From: Heliocidaris erythrogramma
Lineage: Eukaryota; Echinodermata; Echinoidea; Camarodonta; Echinometridae
NCBI GenBank assembly: GCA_025617745.1
Contig: CM046855.1
Span: forward strand, 40,309,663-40,373,662
DNA: 64,000 nt
Reading direction: 5' to 3'
Numbering within the stretch: position 1 is the stretch's first letter; each line of letters begins with the position of its first letter. Made by a program: the position numbers and the translations under genes. This document shows, piece by piece, positions 11,590 through 22,770 of the stretch. Under the pieces are notes generated by a model, which saw only the letters and a program-made list of their open reading frames with translations, was not told the DNA's origin and ran no database searches.

Positions 11590-11885
11590 AAAGGGATACT
11601 CAACCGCAGATTGTGGATGTTTTTATGCTGCGAGAGGGCAGCGTGATCGTTACCTGATCATGCCGTTGCCCCGCGGGGCGCACACTTCCGGCAGACTGGT
11701 GGCCGCACAACATGCACGCTCCGCCTGAGCTCGAGCTCTCGTGCGAGATTCGTTCGGCTTCGTGCAATCCGAAATGTAATCCCAGCAGTCCGACGGACGC
11801 GCTCGACGCACAAACTTTGTATACGAGTGAACGGGGCTTACGCAATCCTGAATTTCCCCACGGCCGCCCGGTTGCGTATCCCTTT
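11590..11885. mobile_element. GC-rich MITE
   Basis: The inverted ends AAAGGGATAC (11590-11599) and GTATCCCTTT (11876-11885) continue inward as CAACCGC and GCGCAACCGGGCG-like sequence. The roughly 280-bp interior is GC- and CpG-rich, in sharp contrast to its AT-rich surroundings. No ORF worth calling. Confidence 0.75.
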
Positions 11886-14225
11886 AAAAAGTGATTGCAA
11901 AATGAACAATGCAAACAAAGCTTTTAATAACTGGCTTGTAGGTTAATTGCATTCACAGGCTCGACTAGCGCAGGTAATGGCTTAGAAATAATACCTCTTT
12001 TGAGCTGGGCCTTAGATAATGAAATGAACTCCAAAAGAAGGGGTTGTTGTAGCCTGGTCAGACCTCTCCTATAACAATAAACTATGTGCATATATAATGT
12101 ACCAATAACAACAAAAACGAACAGACTTCACCATTTTTTGCAGCGACCTGTCAAATAACACTGCGAACACTCCATTCATCCCTTCCTCTGCCACTGACAT
12201 CACATCAAAGGAGTGAAATTATTGGTTCACAGATTTTTATTGTCTGAGGTTTTCACATTGTAAAGATGAATGATGTCAAATTCATTCGGAACAACTTTTA
12301 TGACATTCAAAAAAATACTCTCTGGAAATAATGCCCTGAATATTTAACTAGATTTTCACTTTTTGAAAAATTAAGGCCATAAAATCTAAAATGTGTATCA
12401 GTAATTAATTCATAACACAACTATTCCATTGTGTATCTCACCTGTCATTTCTGCCAAACTTTTGCTCTTCAGGTTCATGGATGATTCATGACTCTGGGTT
12501 AAGAAAAAGGTGTTTTGGAATCTAGCTACAGTGCACAACAGAATTAATTACTGATACACACAGATTTTGTGGCTTCAAGGTTTTCAGAAGTAAAATGTTC
12601 AGAACATTATTTTTAAAATATGTAAAATTTGCTCTCAATAAATATGACATCCTTCAATTTTGCAATGTAAAAATCTCAGTCAGATACTAAGTAGAACTAT
12701 TTTTTTTCAATACCTAGTGTAATATATATGGAGGTGGGGAGCATATTTTAAGAGGTGATTAAGAATTTTGAAGATGATCCTTGGAGTAACTATGCCAAGA
12801 AATTACTGAAAAGTTTGGACCAAATTTTTCATGTCACATGAGTGTGTGTAGTCCTTTATGCAGATTTCTGCAGTACATGTGAATTTACCGTAGTCAATTT
12901 CTTATTTTAATGATTCCAAAACCTTACAGTATATACCAATTCTTATGTACTACATGATCAACCTTTCCCAATAAGCCAGTTTGTTATTACAATTTGCGCA
13001 TGTGCAGATAAAAGTAATTATTATACGCTTTCAGCGTGCACACCATGACTCGCGCACCATTATGTTTTTACATGTTAAACAAGGAGCGCGTCCACCAAAA
13101 CAGATGCGTGTGCGCTTAGAAATTGGGGTCATTTTAGGGTCATTTGTACAATGTTCTAATTACGAAATGGCTTATTGCTTTAATCACAATGTAATCGCAG
13201 GACCAGAACTCAATTTATTTTAATTCTTGACTTGTGCAGAAATTTTACATGTGAGCAGAATACCTTCTCTCTCATCTAGTGCCTCAGCTGCATAGTCCAG
13301 TCTAAATAGCAAATTTCAGTAGGCAACCGAAAACTCATTGCAACATTCATTCCATTGTGCACTAGAGTATGGTATATTCACTCTTTGTTATATGATAGGA
13401 AAGAAGGTCAGAATTTCCTGTGTATCAAAATACCAGATTTTAGTGGTGTGATGGATGCAGACCATAATTGACTGATGTGCTCTTGGGTAGAATAGACTTG
13501 GTGGAAAGGGGGAAAATGTGTAGATTGTATACTCTGCCAGGCCAATTTCCATAGAGCACGGGTTTTATTTCCCAAACTATTAACAGCCACTGATCAATGC
13601 CTTTTCGAATAAATGATTTAGAAATCCCACATGGCTGTAGTCAAACTTAGTCTTCTACAGTTTTCCTTATTTTCTATCATTCGTTTTTTTTTTCTTTGTC
13701 CTTAGTCTCCATTTCTTTTAATTTTTCTCACTTTTTTCCCTTCTATATCCCTATTTATACCTTTCTTTCACATTCTTTTCCGCTTCTTTATTGTCAAAAG
13801 GGTTCCAGTGTTTTAAGGATATTGTTCCTCACACATATCTACCTAAAACAAAACCGTTGGGTGTCTTATCAAAATGCTAGTATATGTCCCCGACAAATGT
13901 GTGAGGAAAATGCAGCGTGCGAAATGTCACATGATACATTATTTTATTCTTTATGGGTAAAGGAGGCAATTTTTAAATTTAATTTTTCAGAATGACTGAA
14001 ACAGTACGATTTATTTTCTCTTTGTGGTGATGGTATTCATGACAAATCATTTATATAATGTTAGATAAAGTCATTTTCTTGGGAAAATCTACAGCACTTT
14101 AGAAAATCTGCATAATATGTATGTGTGATCCCTATCTCTTCCGAAATATACCCTCTTCATTTCTCCCGCATATCTCTTCCATGAAATTTCTGACCATGTC
14201 ATTCCTCTGACGATTGGCGATGTAT
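11886..14225. other. Intergenic DNA without recognisable genes
   Basis: AT-rich, with T-runs and scattered short ORFs. A stretch at 12838-12925 (TGAGTGTGTGTAGTCC, then ATGATTCCAAAACC) weakly resembles 61190-61310. I see no exon or complete repeat. Confidence 0.5.
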
Positions 14226-14231
14226 AACGCT

Positions 14232-14474
14232 TAGTTGCCAACTAGTGATTTAGAGGTACTCTACATCAACTCTAAATTTTCAATGAAATTTAGTTGCCAA
14301 CTAAGCTTAGTCAGGTTTTATGAATACAATTTCGGTCTAGTTGCCAACTAGCATAGATTTAGTTGACAACTAGGGACAATTTAGTTGCCAACTAGGCATT
14401 ATGAATAGGGCTTAGTTGCCAACTATAACTTAGCAGGGTTTTATGAATACCTACTAGTGCCTAGTTGACAACCA
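14232..14474. repeat. Cluster of seven TAGTTGCCAACTA palindromes
   Basis: Copies lie at 14232-14244, 14291-14303, 14338-14350, 14360-14372 (GACAAC variant), 14382-14394, 14413-14425 and 14462-14474 (degenerate). Each is a 13-bp palindrome with arms TAGTTG and CAACTA. Spacers carry a second word, TTATGAATAC or TTATGAATAG. Steps are 59, 47, 22, 22, 31 and 49 bp, so this is not a simple tandem repeat. Confidence 0.9.
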
Positions 14475-15445
14475 AGGAGCATTTTGAGGTAATTCATATT
14501 CTTTGCTATGCAAACAATTCCCAAACTCTTTGAAAGTGGTATTATTTGGTAGAGAATTAAATGTCCTAATTTACTACTACATATAGGGTAAAATGAGGTT
14601 CTATCAAAAATTATCTTCATAATGCTGGTGTTTTGTGCAAATGCCAACAATTTTTTTTTTAATTCTCAATGTTCTAACTATTCATTATGTAAGATTTGTA
14701 TTGCTATGTAAAATATTAATATCATAAATCCATTTACTTTTTCTTATAATACAGTCTCGGAATCCTATTGTTTGTTTTGTTTCCCCTCTCCTCTATATAT
14801 TTGGCGATTCTGAGCAATGCGTCCCGTACGACATTTGTCTTTTATCCACATATTTCATCCACATATTTCATCCAAAGGTGAAAATCTCTTGATATGACCA
14901 TTGGAGATGAGATACTAGTCTGTACAAGGATAATTGTCATACTTCATCTGGGACAGATTGCATGGAATCGCCCTATGATTGTAAATACATTCATTACTTT
15001 CATTAAAAACACGACAGTGAGAAAGATTTCAACTCAAATTTATTCAAAATAAAAGATCATAGACATCACACAGCACAGAACACTTTATTTACAATTACAC
15101 ATAACCATTACCCTATACCCGAGATTCTGCAGTACTTCAAAAAAAAAAACGCCCCAAAAAAGATTTATTGTGAACAAACTATGAGCTAACATGGAGAAGG
15201 TTTACGGTTCACCATGTGTGTTGGTAGGAGGAAAGGGAAAAAAGGAAATTAGAAATGGATAGACGAGAAAGGATGACAAGAGAGAAAAGAAGAAATATTC
15301 TTTCGTGACAATGGGTGAAGTCCTGAAAAGGACTGTAGACCAGATGAGATGAGATGAGAAGACTTGGTTGATGATCGATGGATGAGCAGCGATGGATTGA
15401 GTAGCGGAGGTTTGAGTAGATGAGGCTTGAGTAGGAGGTTACTCA

Positions 15446-16410
15446 ACGTTTCTTTCTTTTTAACACGATAAAACGACTTTCGAAAAATCAACTCAAGGGC
15501 AATTTCAAAGGCTTATTGTAGAAATCTTGTTCGGATTAATAATACGCCATTGTAATGTTCGCACATTTCTAATGGTGATAGACAGGGCTATTGAAATTGC
15601 TTTAATGATTTTTCGAAAGTCGTTTTTATCAGTGTTTTTTTATAGAAATGACATAATCAAGTTATTGTCAATGGTTGGGTAAAGAAATCATATATTTCAT
15701 AGTGTATCTGCAATCGTAATGAGCAGCGATTTTTCATTTCAGAACGGCAATTTTTTAAAGAACACAGCAAGATGATATTTCCATAAAATTAAAATAAAGT
15801 GCACCTTGCACTATGAGCTGTCTGAATATAATTCTTTGTTTTTCATAGATTAGAAGTATTGTGCTTTCAAATGATACCTTGATGGTATTAATCTATACTT
15901 GCTACACAGAGCAAAGTTGTTTTGATACTGGCATGTAAAAATCTATTTTGTGCTTAATTTGGGTAAAATCGTGGAAACATTAAGATCTCATGCGAACATG
16001 CCGTAAGTTAACTGTAAGCTTTGAGATATGATACACAAAACTTCCATTGTGTGATGATTTACATTCAATCAACAATAACATAAGAATATGGGTTAATATC
16101 CCCTGTGATGGAAAAAGTTCCCATTCTGAGGTGCCAAATTGTCATATTCTGATCTGTTTTCTGCCTTATATACTCCTTACAAAGCTTTCTTTTTATTACG
16201 ATGGAAGGTGCACTTTATTTTAATTTTATGGAAATATCATCTTGCTGTGTTCTTTAAAAAATTGCCGTTCTGAAATGAAAAATCGCTGCTCATTACGATT
16301 GCAGATACACTATGAAATATATGATTTCTTTACCCAACCATTGACAATAACTTGATTATGTCATTTCTATAAAAAAACACGATAAAAACGACTTTCGCAA
16401 AATCATTAAA
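15446..16410. mobile_element. Large fold-back element with nested inverted repeats
   Basis: Arm 15606-15808 (ATGATTTTTCGAAAGTCG...AATAAAGTGCACCTT) is the near-exact reverse complement of 16206-16406, around a 400-bp loop. To its left, 15459-15486 (ACGATAAAACGACTTTCG) mirrors 15606-15632. The stretch 15446-15606 occurs again in reverse at 22612-22765. No coding capacity; probably a nonautonomous DNA transposon or fold-back family. Confidence 0.8.
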
Positions 16411-16592
16411 GACCCTGAAAGGAGTGAATACAACCATACATGCATAGAAAACTGCTGGTTCATAGAATACAAATATACAAAAATATATGATATATATCCT
16501 TCCATTTTATCGAAAAACTGAAATTAAAATCAAAACTGACCGCCCCTCCCAAATCCGTCGGGATCGACCAGCCCCACATCGCCTGGAAATGA

Positions 16593-16600
16593 TGACGTCA
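16593..16600. promoter_or_regulatory. CRE palindrome TGACGTCA upstream of the P2X7-tail-like gene
   Basis: A perfect CREB/ATF site 134 bp before the ATG, with an ETS-type ACTTCCTGTTT about 30 bp further on. Position and spacing suit a promoter. Function is inferred. Confidence 0.45.
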
Positions 16601-17234
16601 TACTGTGTAGAAAGAGTAGTGTCGCAATCACACTTCCTGTTTTCCCCACCGGTATACTGTGTGACTACTGAAGTTTGTTGTTATAAGTTCGGAGAAGTTG
16701 TTTGCATTTTTGTTTTTAGAAATAGTTACAGGGATGGCTGCCTCCGTTGTCAGGGAAGAAGGTGAACCTGATCAAGACGACTTGGTTATGGAATTTGAAA
16801 CTGAAAGTGTTGAAATTGACAGTGAAAATGACAGTGTCAGTCAGCGACAGCCAGAGCAATCGTAGTAGCGATACAGACGACAGCGAGGCCAGTACTGCGG
16901 AGAACACCGGCGTCTCGTCGAATGGGATTACGAGCCCTTACCCCGTGGTGTGACTGTGAGCCTGGACAAAATATTGGCGATTGCAGGGCCAGCCAACGAA
17001 AATCGACTGCATGAAAATGTCGATGATTGGTAAGACTTATTGTCCATTTTTTGTGCATTCTATTCTAGCCTAGGCCTATTACAAAAATTTCATTTTTAGA
17101 AAGACTCACTCAGTCCTGACTGACAATCAGACTCAGAGTTAGTTAGAAATAGAAGTTGTTGTATTGTAGCCTTCAAAGTTCAACTCGCAAGTCATTCAAT
17201 ATTTTTGCCTCAATTTCACTGCACTGTAATCACT

Positions 17235-17300
17235 AATAAAGTATTGGCTATATTAGCTAATATGCCCAGTAATCCTTATTGGCATACGAGTGGAGGTATA
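17235..17300. repeat. Interspersed repeat shared with 53.18-53.28 kb
   Basis: GCTAATATGCCCAGTAATCC followed by a GNGGAGGTATAA word is found here and at about 53193-53272. It lies in the intron of the P2X7-tail-like gene, just before a SINE head. Confidence 0.6.
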
Positions 17301-17325
17301 AAGCCTTAGTTTAGTGCACGCTTTG

Positions 17326-17475
17326 CCGTCAGTGGTCTAGTGGTAAAGATGTGTGGTTAGAGTATTTTAATTCTGAACTGCACTGACGTTAGGGCACGGG
17401 TTCGATTCCCGCTCTTCTTGACTGATATTTTTTCGGCTATGAATTGTTCATGACAGCGTTTATTCCATTGTAACA
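17326..17475 (+). mobile_element. tRNA-derived SINE, copy 1
   Basis: TGGTCTAGTGGTAAAGATG is a box A. GGTTCGATTCCC, about 60 bp on, is a box B. The downstream tail GATATTTTTTCGGCTATGAAT and AGCGTTTATTCC is shared with the copy at 55.79 kb. The A-B spacing and missing acceptor-stem pairing argue for a SINE head rather than a working tRNA. Confidence 0.75.
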
Positions 17476-18057
17476 AATTCAACAATTCAAAATTTAAAAA
17501 AGTAGAAATCAAAAATAAAGATGAAGAAAAATAAATTTAAAAATAAGATAAAATTAAATTTTACTATAGCAAACGTTGATTATAATTTTGGAAATGATTC
17601 CCTGAATCTGACCCTACTGACAATGACCAACTTTGTTCAGTTGGATTTATGAATCATTTAAAAAAAAATTATAAATAAATTGTAATAAATTATTGGTTTC
17701 ACACGAAATCATTGTAAATATCAATCTTACCAAAAATTGTTTTTGTTTTGTTTTGATTTACAGGAAGTACAGGAAAGTGGTGAGGTGGTGCTGGAGCTGG
17801 CTTGGCAAAGATGTAAGTGTGCAACTGCCTGCATGCATCCACACTACAATTATGGAAGCATATCCAGATGGAGGGGATCGATACAAAGGCACCATCCTAC
17901 GTCGATTAAGATAAGGATAATCGCCAGAACAAAAACTAGTTTAGCTTGCTTATCAATGAATGAACTGGATTATTTATTTTAGCAGACATTTCCTCCTGAA
18001 AACTTGAGCCACAATATGATGTGTAATGTTATCAGCATTATATCTTCTGAGACTAGT

Positions 18058-18160
18058 ACAGTCAAACCTGCTTTAGCGACCACCTGCTCATAAAGACCAC
18101 TTTTCTTGTCTCCCTTGAGTGGTCTTTACAGACAGGTTTCACTGTACATGTATGTGATTG
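18058..18160. mobile_element. MITE, CAGTSAAACCTG ends
   Basis: ACAGTCAAACCTGCTT at the left and AGACAGGTTTCACTGTAC at the right are inverted. An inner GACCACTTTTCTTG and TTGAGTGGTCTTTA pair as well. A compact fold-back of a type widespread in marine invertebrates. Confidence 0.7.
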
Positions 18161-19274
18161 ACTGATTGCATAAAGTCATTGCAATGTTGAATGGAATTGT
18201 TTTCATTCACATATTCTGTGCATGAGCGCAAAAATTGAGACATATGGAAGTAATGATTGTTCTGTAAATAGGTTTAGCTCATCATAGGAAAGATTATTGA
18301 TGAAAAATGTCCATCTGTGACACTACTGATGTATACTGATAGTGAAGTCTACAAAAGTAACTAACATTTAATCAAGAACAAAAGTCTGGGCACAGGTATA
18401 TGAATTTGATGCTTATTGTACATGTTTGAATTTCAACCTGAGTATAACACAATTATATTCAACATCTAAAAGTAATTTCTTGATCAGCCAAACATGTGAA
18501 CTTTGCATGTGAGGAAGAATGTTTGAATCTACATGTATATAAACTAGCAAGCCTAAAAAGAAATTGTCATGTCTCCTCTTTATGTGTACCCTGTAATACC
18601 AGGTGTTTTAATGTTACAAGACGGGCATTATTTTTAGAAGTTTGAGCATAGGTAAAGAGATGTTGTATATATATTTTTTTTTTATAATTTGAACTTGAGA
18701 AAATTGTAGAGTGAACATCGTGAGTGGAAAGAGCAAGAGAAATGGAAAGGTTGAGAAAGACAAATGGAATGTTGAGAAAGGGAGATACAGTTGTAGAAAT
18801 AGAAAGGGCAATTGGTAGAAAGAGACAGGGGTAGAGAAAGATAAAAGTTTGGAGACAACAAAGATACAGAGAGTAAGATAAGGAATTTTCTGATCGTAAA
18901 ATTGGGTGTGTATGATTAATATTACTCATAATAAAATCAAAGCAATCAATTTCTTTTCACAGAATTCCCCCCTTCCAAATTGAAAAGGCAATTGTCTACT
19001 TAAACTTGACCAATATACAAAATACATGTACAGTTGAATCTGCACAATTCAAATCTCTCGGGAGCACAGAAATCAGTTCGACTTGGAAGAAATTGGACTT
19101 GGGGAAATGTAAATAACACATTTTACATATTCTGGTCTGAAAAAAAATGCCTCGAATTTGGAGATTATTTGACTTATGCAGACTCTAATATCACAAAATA
19201 CATTTGGGGAAAAAATAAAACATAAATCTGTCTAGAAACAGATTTCTGTGGACCAACGAGATATGACCCAGGAA

Positions 19275-19600
19275 AGTGAAATGTTCCTTCTGTTTCTCTC
19301 CCTCACTTCCCATCCTGCTCTCTTTCTCCCTCTTCCACCCTAACTTTCCTTCTGTCTATCCCATTTCTCTTTCTCCCCTCTTCCACCCTAACTTTCCTTC
19401 TATCTCTCTATTTCTCTTGCTCCCTCTTCCACCCTGGCCCTCTCTTCCTATTTCTTTCTCCCTCTTCCACCTTCCCCTCCCATTTCTCTTTCTCCCTCTT
19501 CCATCCTCCCCCTTCCTGCCTCTATCTCCCCCATTCATCTTTCTCCTTCCTAGTTTCCCCACTGCTTTATCTCTCTTTCTTTCTCTATCTCTTGTTTCAC
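19275..19600. repeat. CT-rich minisatellite
   Basis: Diverged ~37-bp units of the type TTTCTCCCTCTTCCACCCTA, then ACTTTCCTTCTATCTC. The ORFs read through it on both strands are low-complexity artefacts. Confidence 0.85.
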
Positions 19601-20197
19601 ATCAATTTCCATCCTAAAGATAAGCTTTCTACTAGACATAGAAAAAGAAACGCACATACAGTGTAATTCTTTTGGGTGTCCATTCCTGATTTTTCCTCTT
19701 TACTCAAACTATAGTTACATTGATAGAATTAAAAAAAAATCACTGTACTTTTCTGGATAGCTAAGTAACCTGAGATTTCTCTTCAAATGTGAGTTTCAGA
19801 ACCCACACATTTCACTGTTTTATAACCTATTTATGTATCAGAAGTCTGATTTATCAAAGTAAAAAAAAATGGTACTAAATAAACATTCTATAATCACATC
19901 GTAAAATATCTAGACACTTTTCATAGTTCAAATGTTGCAGAAATTCTTTATCAGGCAAATTTTTTTCAAAAAATATCAAGTACAAGTACATGTATTTACC
20001 TGATCAACTTATTTTTTGTGTACCATGTAGTTTTTGTTATGCTAGCATGCATGAAGTTCTCAAGTTACTAGTACTCTACACTCACCTGCTTTGTTTACTT
20101 GCATAATTATAAATGATCCAATGCGTAATGATAGAAAAGTCTTAGGGTCTATGAAAAACATATATTATTCTGAAAGAAAATCTTGTTCAATGAGTTA

Positions 20198-21552
20198 TCA
20201 TCTACATGTACTGATGGTGATGTGTTCACATTCAAAATGGTGTTCCTCAAAAGCCTGGACAGCTTTATCCTTGTTGGGGTGCTGATACGATGCACTTCGA
20301 GATGGTTTGGGCTGCAGCTCTTCCATGTCATCTCTGATCTGTTGCTTGTTCTCCACCAGATCTAGAACAACTCTCATTAGAGCTATCACATAATCTGCAA
20401 GATATGATAAAATACAAAACTATAGCTTGAAACTTATTCCACAGATGCCAACGTTTTTACCAAAAGAAAAAAAAGAGAGGATAGGAAAAAAAAAAGAATA
20501 CCAAGCACACTATGTATTCTCATGGTTGTGGGTGAACAATCTTCATATAATGTCAATGGCATGCACATGGTCTGTGCTGGATAGCTAACTAGCGCACTGA
20601 CCATAGCTCAATACATACTTCTTCCTGTTGAGCGACCGTAATCAACAAGTTGATTCCGGTCGCAATTGTTCACCCACAATCATGAGAATACCTACATGTA
20701 GTGTGCCAATTAATGCTTGCTATTCAATGATTTTGGAAGGTTTGTGGAAGTTTAAATATTTCTTTGTGATTTCACAGATTATTTTAATTTCCATTGTATT
20801 ATATACATAATTTCATGACCCTATGTGGTATTATCATATTTCATTATTTTAATATTAATCGTATTGGTTGGCATCCCTGTGATTCAGAAGGTATACAACA
20901 AATATACAGTTGTATGTACATTATTGTGCTGTCTACTAAAAACATTCCAGTGTGCATGATTTCTACATAAAAAGTTTTGTAATTTTTTTCTACTAAAGAG
21001 TGGGGGGGGGGGGGGGCATTTCAAGCTGCAAGTTATGCTTCATTTTACAATGACTTGAATATGAAAAGCCACAAAACAGACAGAAATGCACTGCCTGTTC
21101 AGTAGAGCAAATACATGTACTCCTAATTCAAAGCATATTTTTGCCTCTTTGAAGTAATAAATTAGGTTCAAAGCTTGAGGAAACTTTGCGCATTCCATCT
21201 GGCAATCTGTATTCAAGTTATCAAAGTTATTCGTAACTAATAAATAAATTTATGACTAATCGGTCATAATGTCATATTACTATTAGCTGGAATTTTAAAG
21301 AAATCTTAAAAGATTTATATGCCAGAGCATATTATGGCTAAAAAATGAAAATTTTCACTGGACACACAGCCACTTACCATATGTGCAAGCAGTGAGGACT
21401 CTCTCCACAGTATAACCTCCTTCCTTAGAGCGTGGATACTTCATCTTGTACACTGGATTCACTGGTAGCCTGTGATCTATCTCAGTTCTCATTCCAATGG
21501 GCACATGTCCTGACCCTCCAGGAACATCCTCTCCTTTATCACATTTAGACAT
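20198..21552 (-). CDS. Unrecognised 123-residue protein, two coding exons
   Basis: Coding exons 21552-21378 and 20394-20198 (reading leftward) have a GTAAGT donor and a TGCAG acceptor. They join in phase to give 123 residues: MSKCDKGEDVPGGSGHVPIG at the start, then NPVYKMKYPRSKEGGYTVERV, a hydrophobic/helical stretch DYVIALMRVVLDLVENKQQ, an acidic DDMEELQPKP and a Cys/His-containing tail ending ISTCR. The start lies just inside an exon whose acceptor (TTATAG) is 13 bp upstream, so a noncoding first exon is likely, probably the one ending near 22355. No signal peptide or membrane segment is evident. Clean splice sites and a non-repetitive protein argue it is real; I do not recognise the family. 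The codon spanning the splice is Asp. Confidence 0.6.
20504..20707. mobile_element. MITE with ~38-bp inverted ends in the intron
   Basis: The left arm 20504-20540 (GCACACTATGTATTCTCATG...GGTGAACAAT) is matched in reverse by 20665-20707 (ATTGTTCACCCACAATCATG...GTGTGC). An inner palindrome GCGACCG...CGGTCGC is also present (about 20630-20663). Confidence 0.85.
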
Positions 21553-22339
21553 AATTATTTGCAATCTATAAGAGAATAATAATATACCATTGATCAACTC
21601 TTACTCTTAGTACATTCAAGTCAATTTAAATAGGAACAGATATGAAATTAATATTGACCAAAAATTAGGTGGAGACAACATAGTCAGTGGAACAACCAAC
21701 GGTACGGAAATGACAGAGAATAAAGCTTTTTTTGCTCTAAGACATAGGCCTATGACATTAACATGATGTGACAGCCAGGCACTCTGTCTGTAGTGCACGT
21801 ATCACACAACAAAAGTAAAAGTACAAAACACATCACAGTAACACTAACAATAACAATAAAACATGTCATTAGGCCTATATAAGCAGAACAGAGACTAATT
21901 GTCCTAATTACTGATTTTGAATATCTGGTCGATAATTTCACAGGAACAATATCAACTCCCAATATGAGGGAATTGCAACTCGATATTTAAAACCCAAACT
22001 TTATAATAGATCGCCATGAATGATGAATGTAAACCAATGCCAGAGGCAGAGCTGGCGGCAAGGCGCGACGCTCAGTACAGCCAGCCGGCCCTGTCCCGAC
22101 CGCTACTAACAGCAACCTCGATCTCAAAGCAAGAACAGCATAGAGTAGGTGGTGCAGACGCGGGGCCAGACGCACGGTCTGTGAATTTATTTCAGTCAGA
22201 ATTCGGCATTAATATCATGTTGTTATTATTTCTATCACAGTGTGAAGTGAATTTAAATAGTGAACATCCTTTTACTAAAGAAATGCATTTAAAAACAAAC
22301 TAGAACTAGATTTATTCCCTATTTTGATAGTATAAAAAT

Positions 22340-22480
22340 ACAATAGATTACATACCGTACTTGCATGCAGACTGGGGAGAGCGAGAATTCTACACAATGT
22401 GACGTCATCACTAGCTCACGGAATGCGGACTCGAAAAACAAATTTCTCCGGTGGCCATTTACCAAGCCCCCGCTTCAAAG
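22340..22480 (-). promoter_or_regulatory. Probable promoter and noncoding first exon of the 123-residue gene
   Basis: On the minus strand a TGACGTCA CRE (22400-22407) is followed by about 45 bp ending in GCAAGTACG and a GTATGT donor near 22355. The CRE, moderate CpG content and donor fit a first exon spliced to the acceptor at about 21566. Inferred from position only. Confidence 0.45.
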
Positions 22481-22604
22481 ATTTCTGATGTTGTTACTCC
22501 TTTCACAGTCATTGACATCTCAATCGGTTTGGATTTTGTTGTTCCATAAGTCGAATGCTCTACATTGATATATAATTTGTCTTATTTATTTTCTGCTCCG
22601 GCCG

Positions 22605-22770
22605 GGGTCTTTAAAGCAATTTCAATAGCCCTGTCTATCACCATTAGAAATGTGCGAACATTACAATGGCGTATTATTAATCCGAACAAGATTTCTACAA
22701 TAAGCCTTTGAAATTGCCCTTGAGTTGATTTTTCGAAAGTAGTTTTATTGTGTTAAAAAGAAAAAAACGA
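22605..22770. repeat. Inverted copy of the 15.45-15.61 kb fold-back segment
   Basis: Bases 22612-22765 are the reverse complement of 15446-15606 with few changes (GGCAATTTCAAAGGCTTATT on the minus strand). The two copies face each other across about 7 kb containing the P2X7-tail-like gene and the 123-residue gene. Confidence 0.85.

Larger units (their letters stand above)
16734..17914 (+). pseudogene. P2X7 C-terminal (ballast) domain-like gene with in-frame stops
   Basis: Exon 1 (16734-17029) begins MAASVVREEGEPDQDD with an acidic, Ser-rich start. It later reads LVEWDYEPLPRG and ENVDDW at a GTAAGA donor. Exon 2 (17764-17914) follows a clean acceptor and joins in phase to read WKYRKVVRWCWSWLGKD, then LPACIHTTI, then a stop. 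The tail matches the region of P2X7-tail proteins with R-V-WxWxxLG and a basic LP-C segment. Stand-alone versions without the ion channel are frequent in invertebrates. Two consecutive TAG codons (16863-16868) break exon 1. The +1 frame over that stretch is acidic/Ser-rich (SDTDDSEASTAENTG), suggesting two compensating indels. The Cys-rich zinc-binding middle is not found between the exons. I read it as a recent pseudogene, but sequencing error or a lost exon is possible. Confidence 0.55.
17915..20197. other. Intergenic DNA with a MITE and CT-rich minisatellite
   Basis: Between two convergent genes. Holds a MITE at 18058-18160, GA/CT tracts, and a CTCGGGAGCACAGAAATC...TTCGACTTGG repeat at 19030-19215. 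No exon seen. Confidence 0.5.

Noticed and set aside
12838-12925. Homology between this stretch and the ORF at 60.88-61.41 kb
   Set aside because: Only two short words match; I cannot exclude chance.
17326-17425. Functional tRNA gene
   Set aside because: Boxes A and B are present but the acceptor stem does not pair and the spacing is too long; the shared tail with 55.8 kb marks a SINE.
19276-19617. 113-residue plus-strand and 68-residue minus-strand ORFs
   Set aside because: Both are translations of a CT/GA minisatellite.
21003-21020. G-quadruplex-type G run as a regulatory site
   Set aside because: A single homopolymer run in an intron, a common kind of simple repeat here (also at 42119 and 50803).
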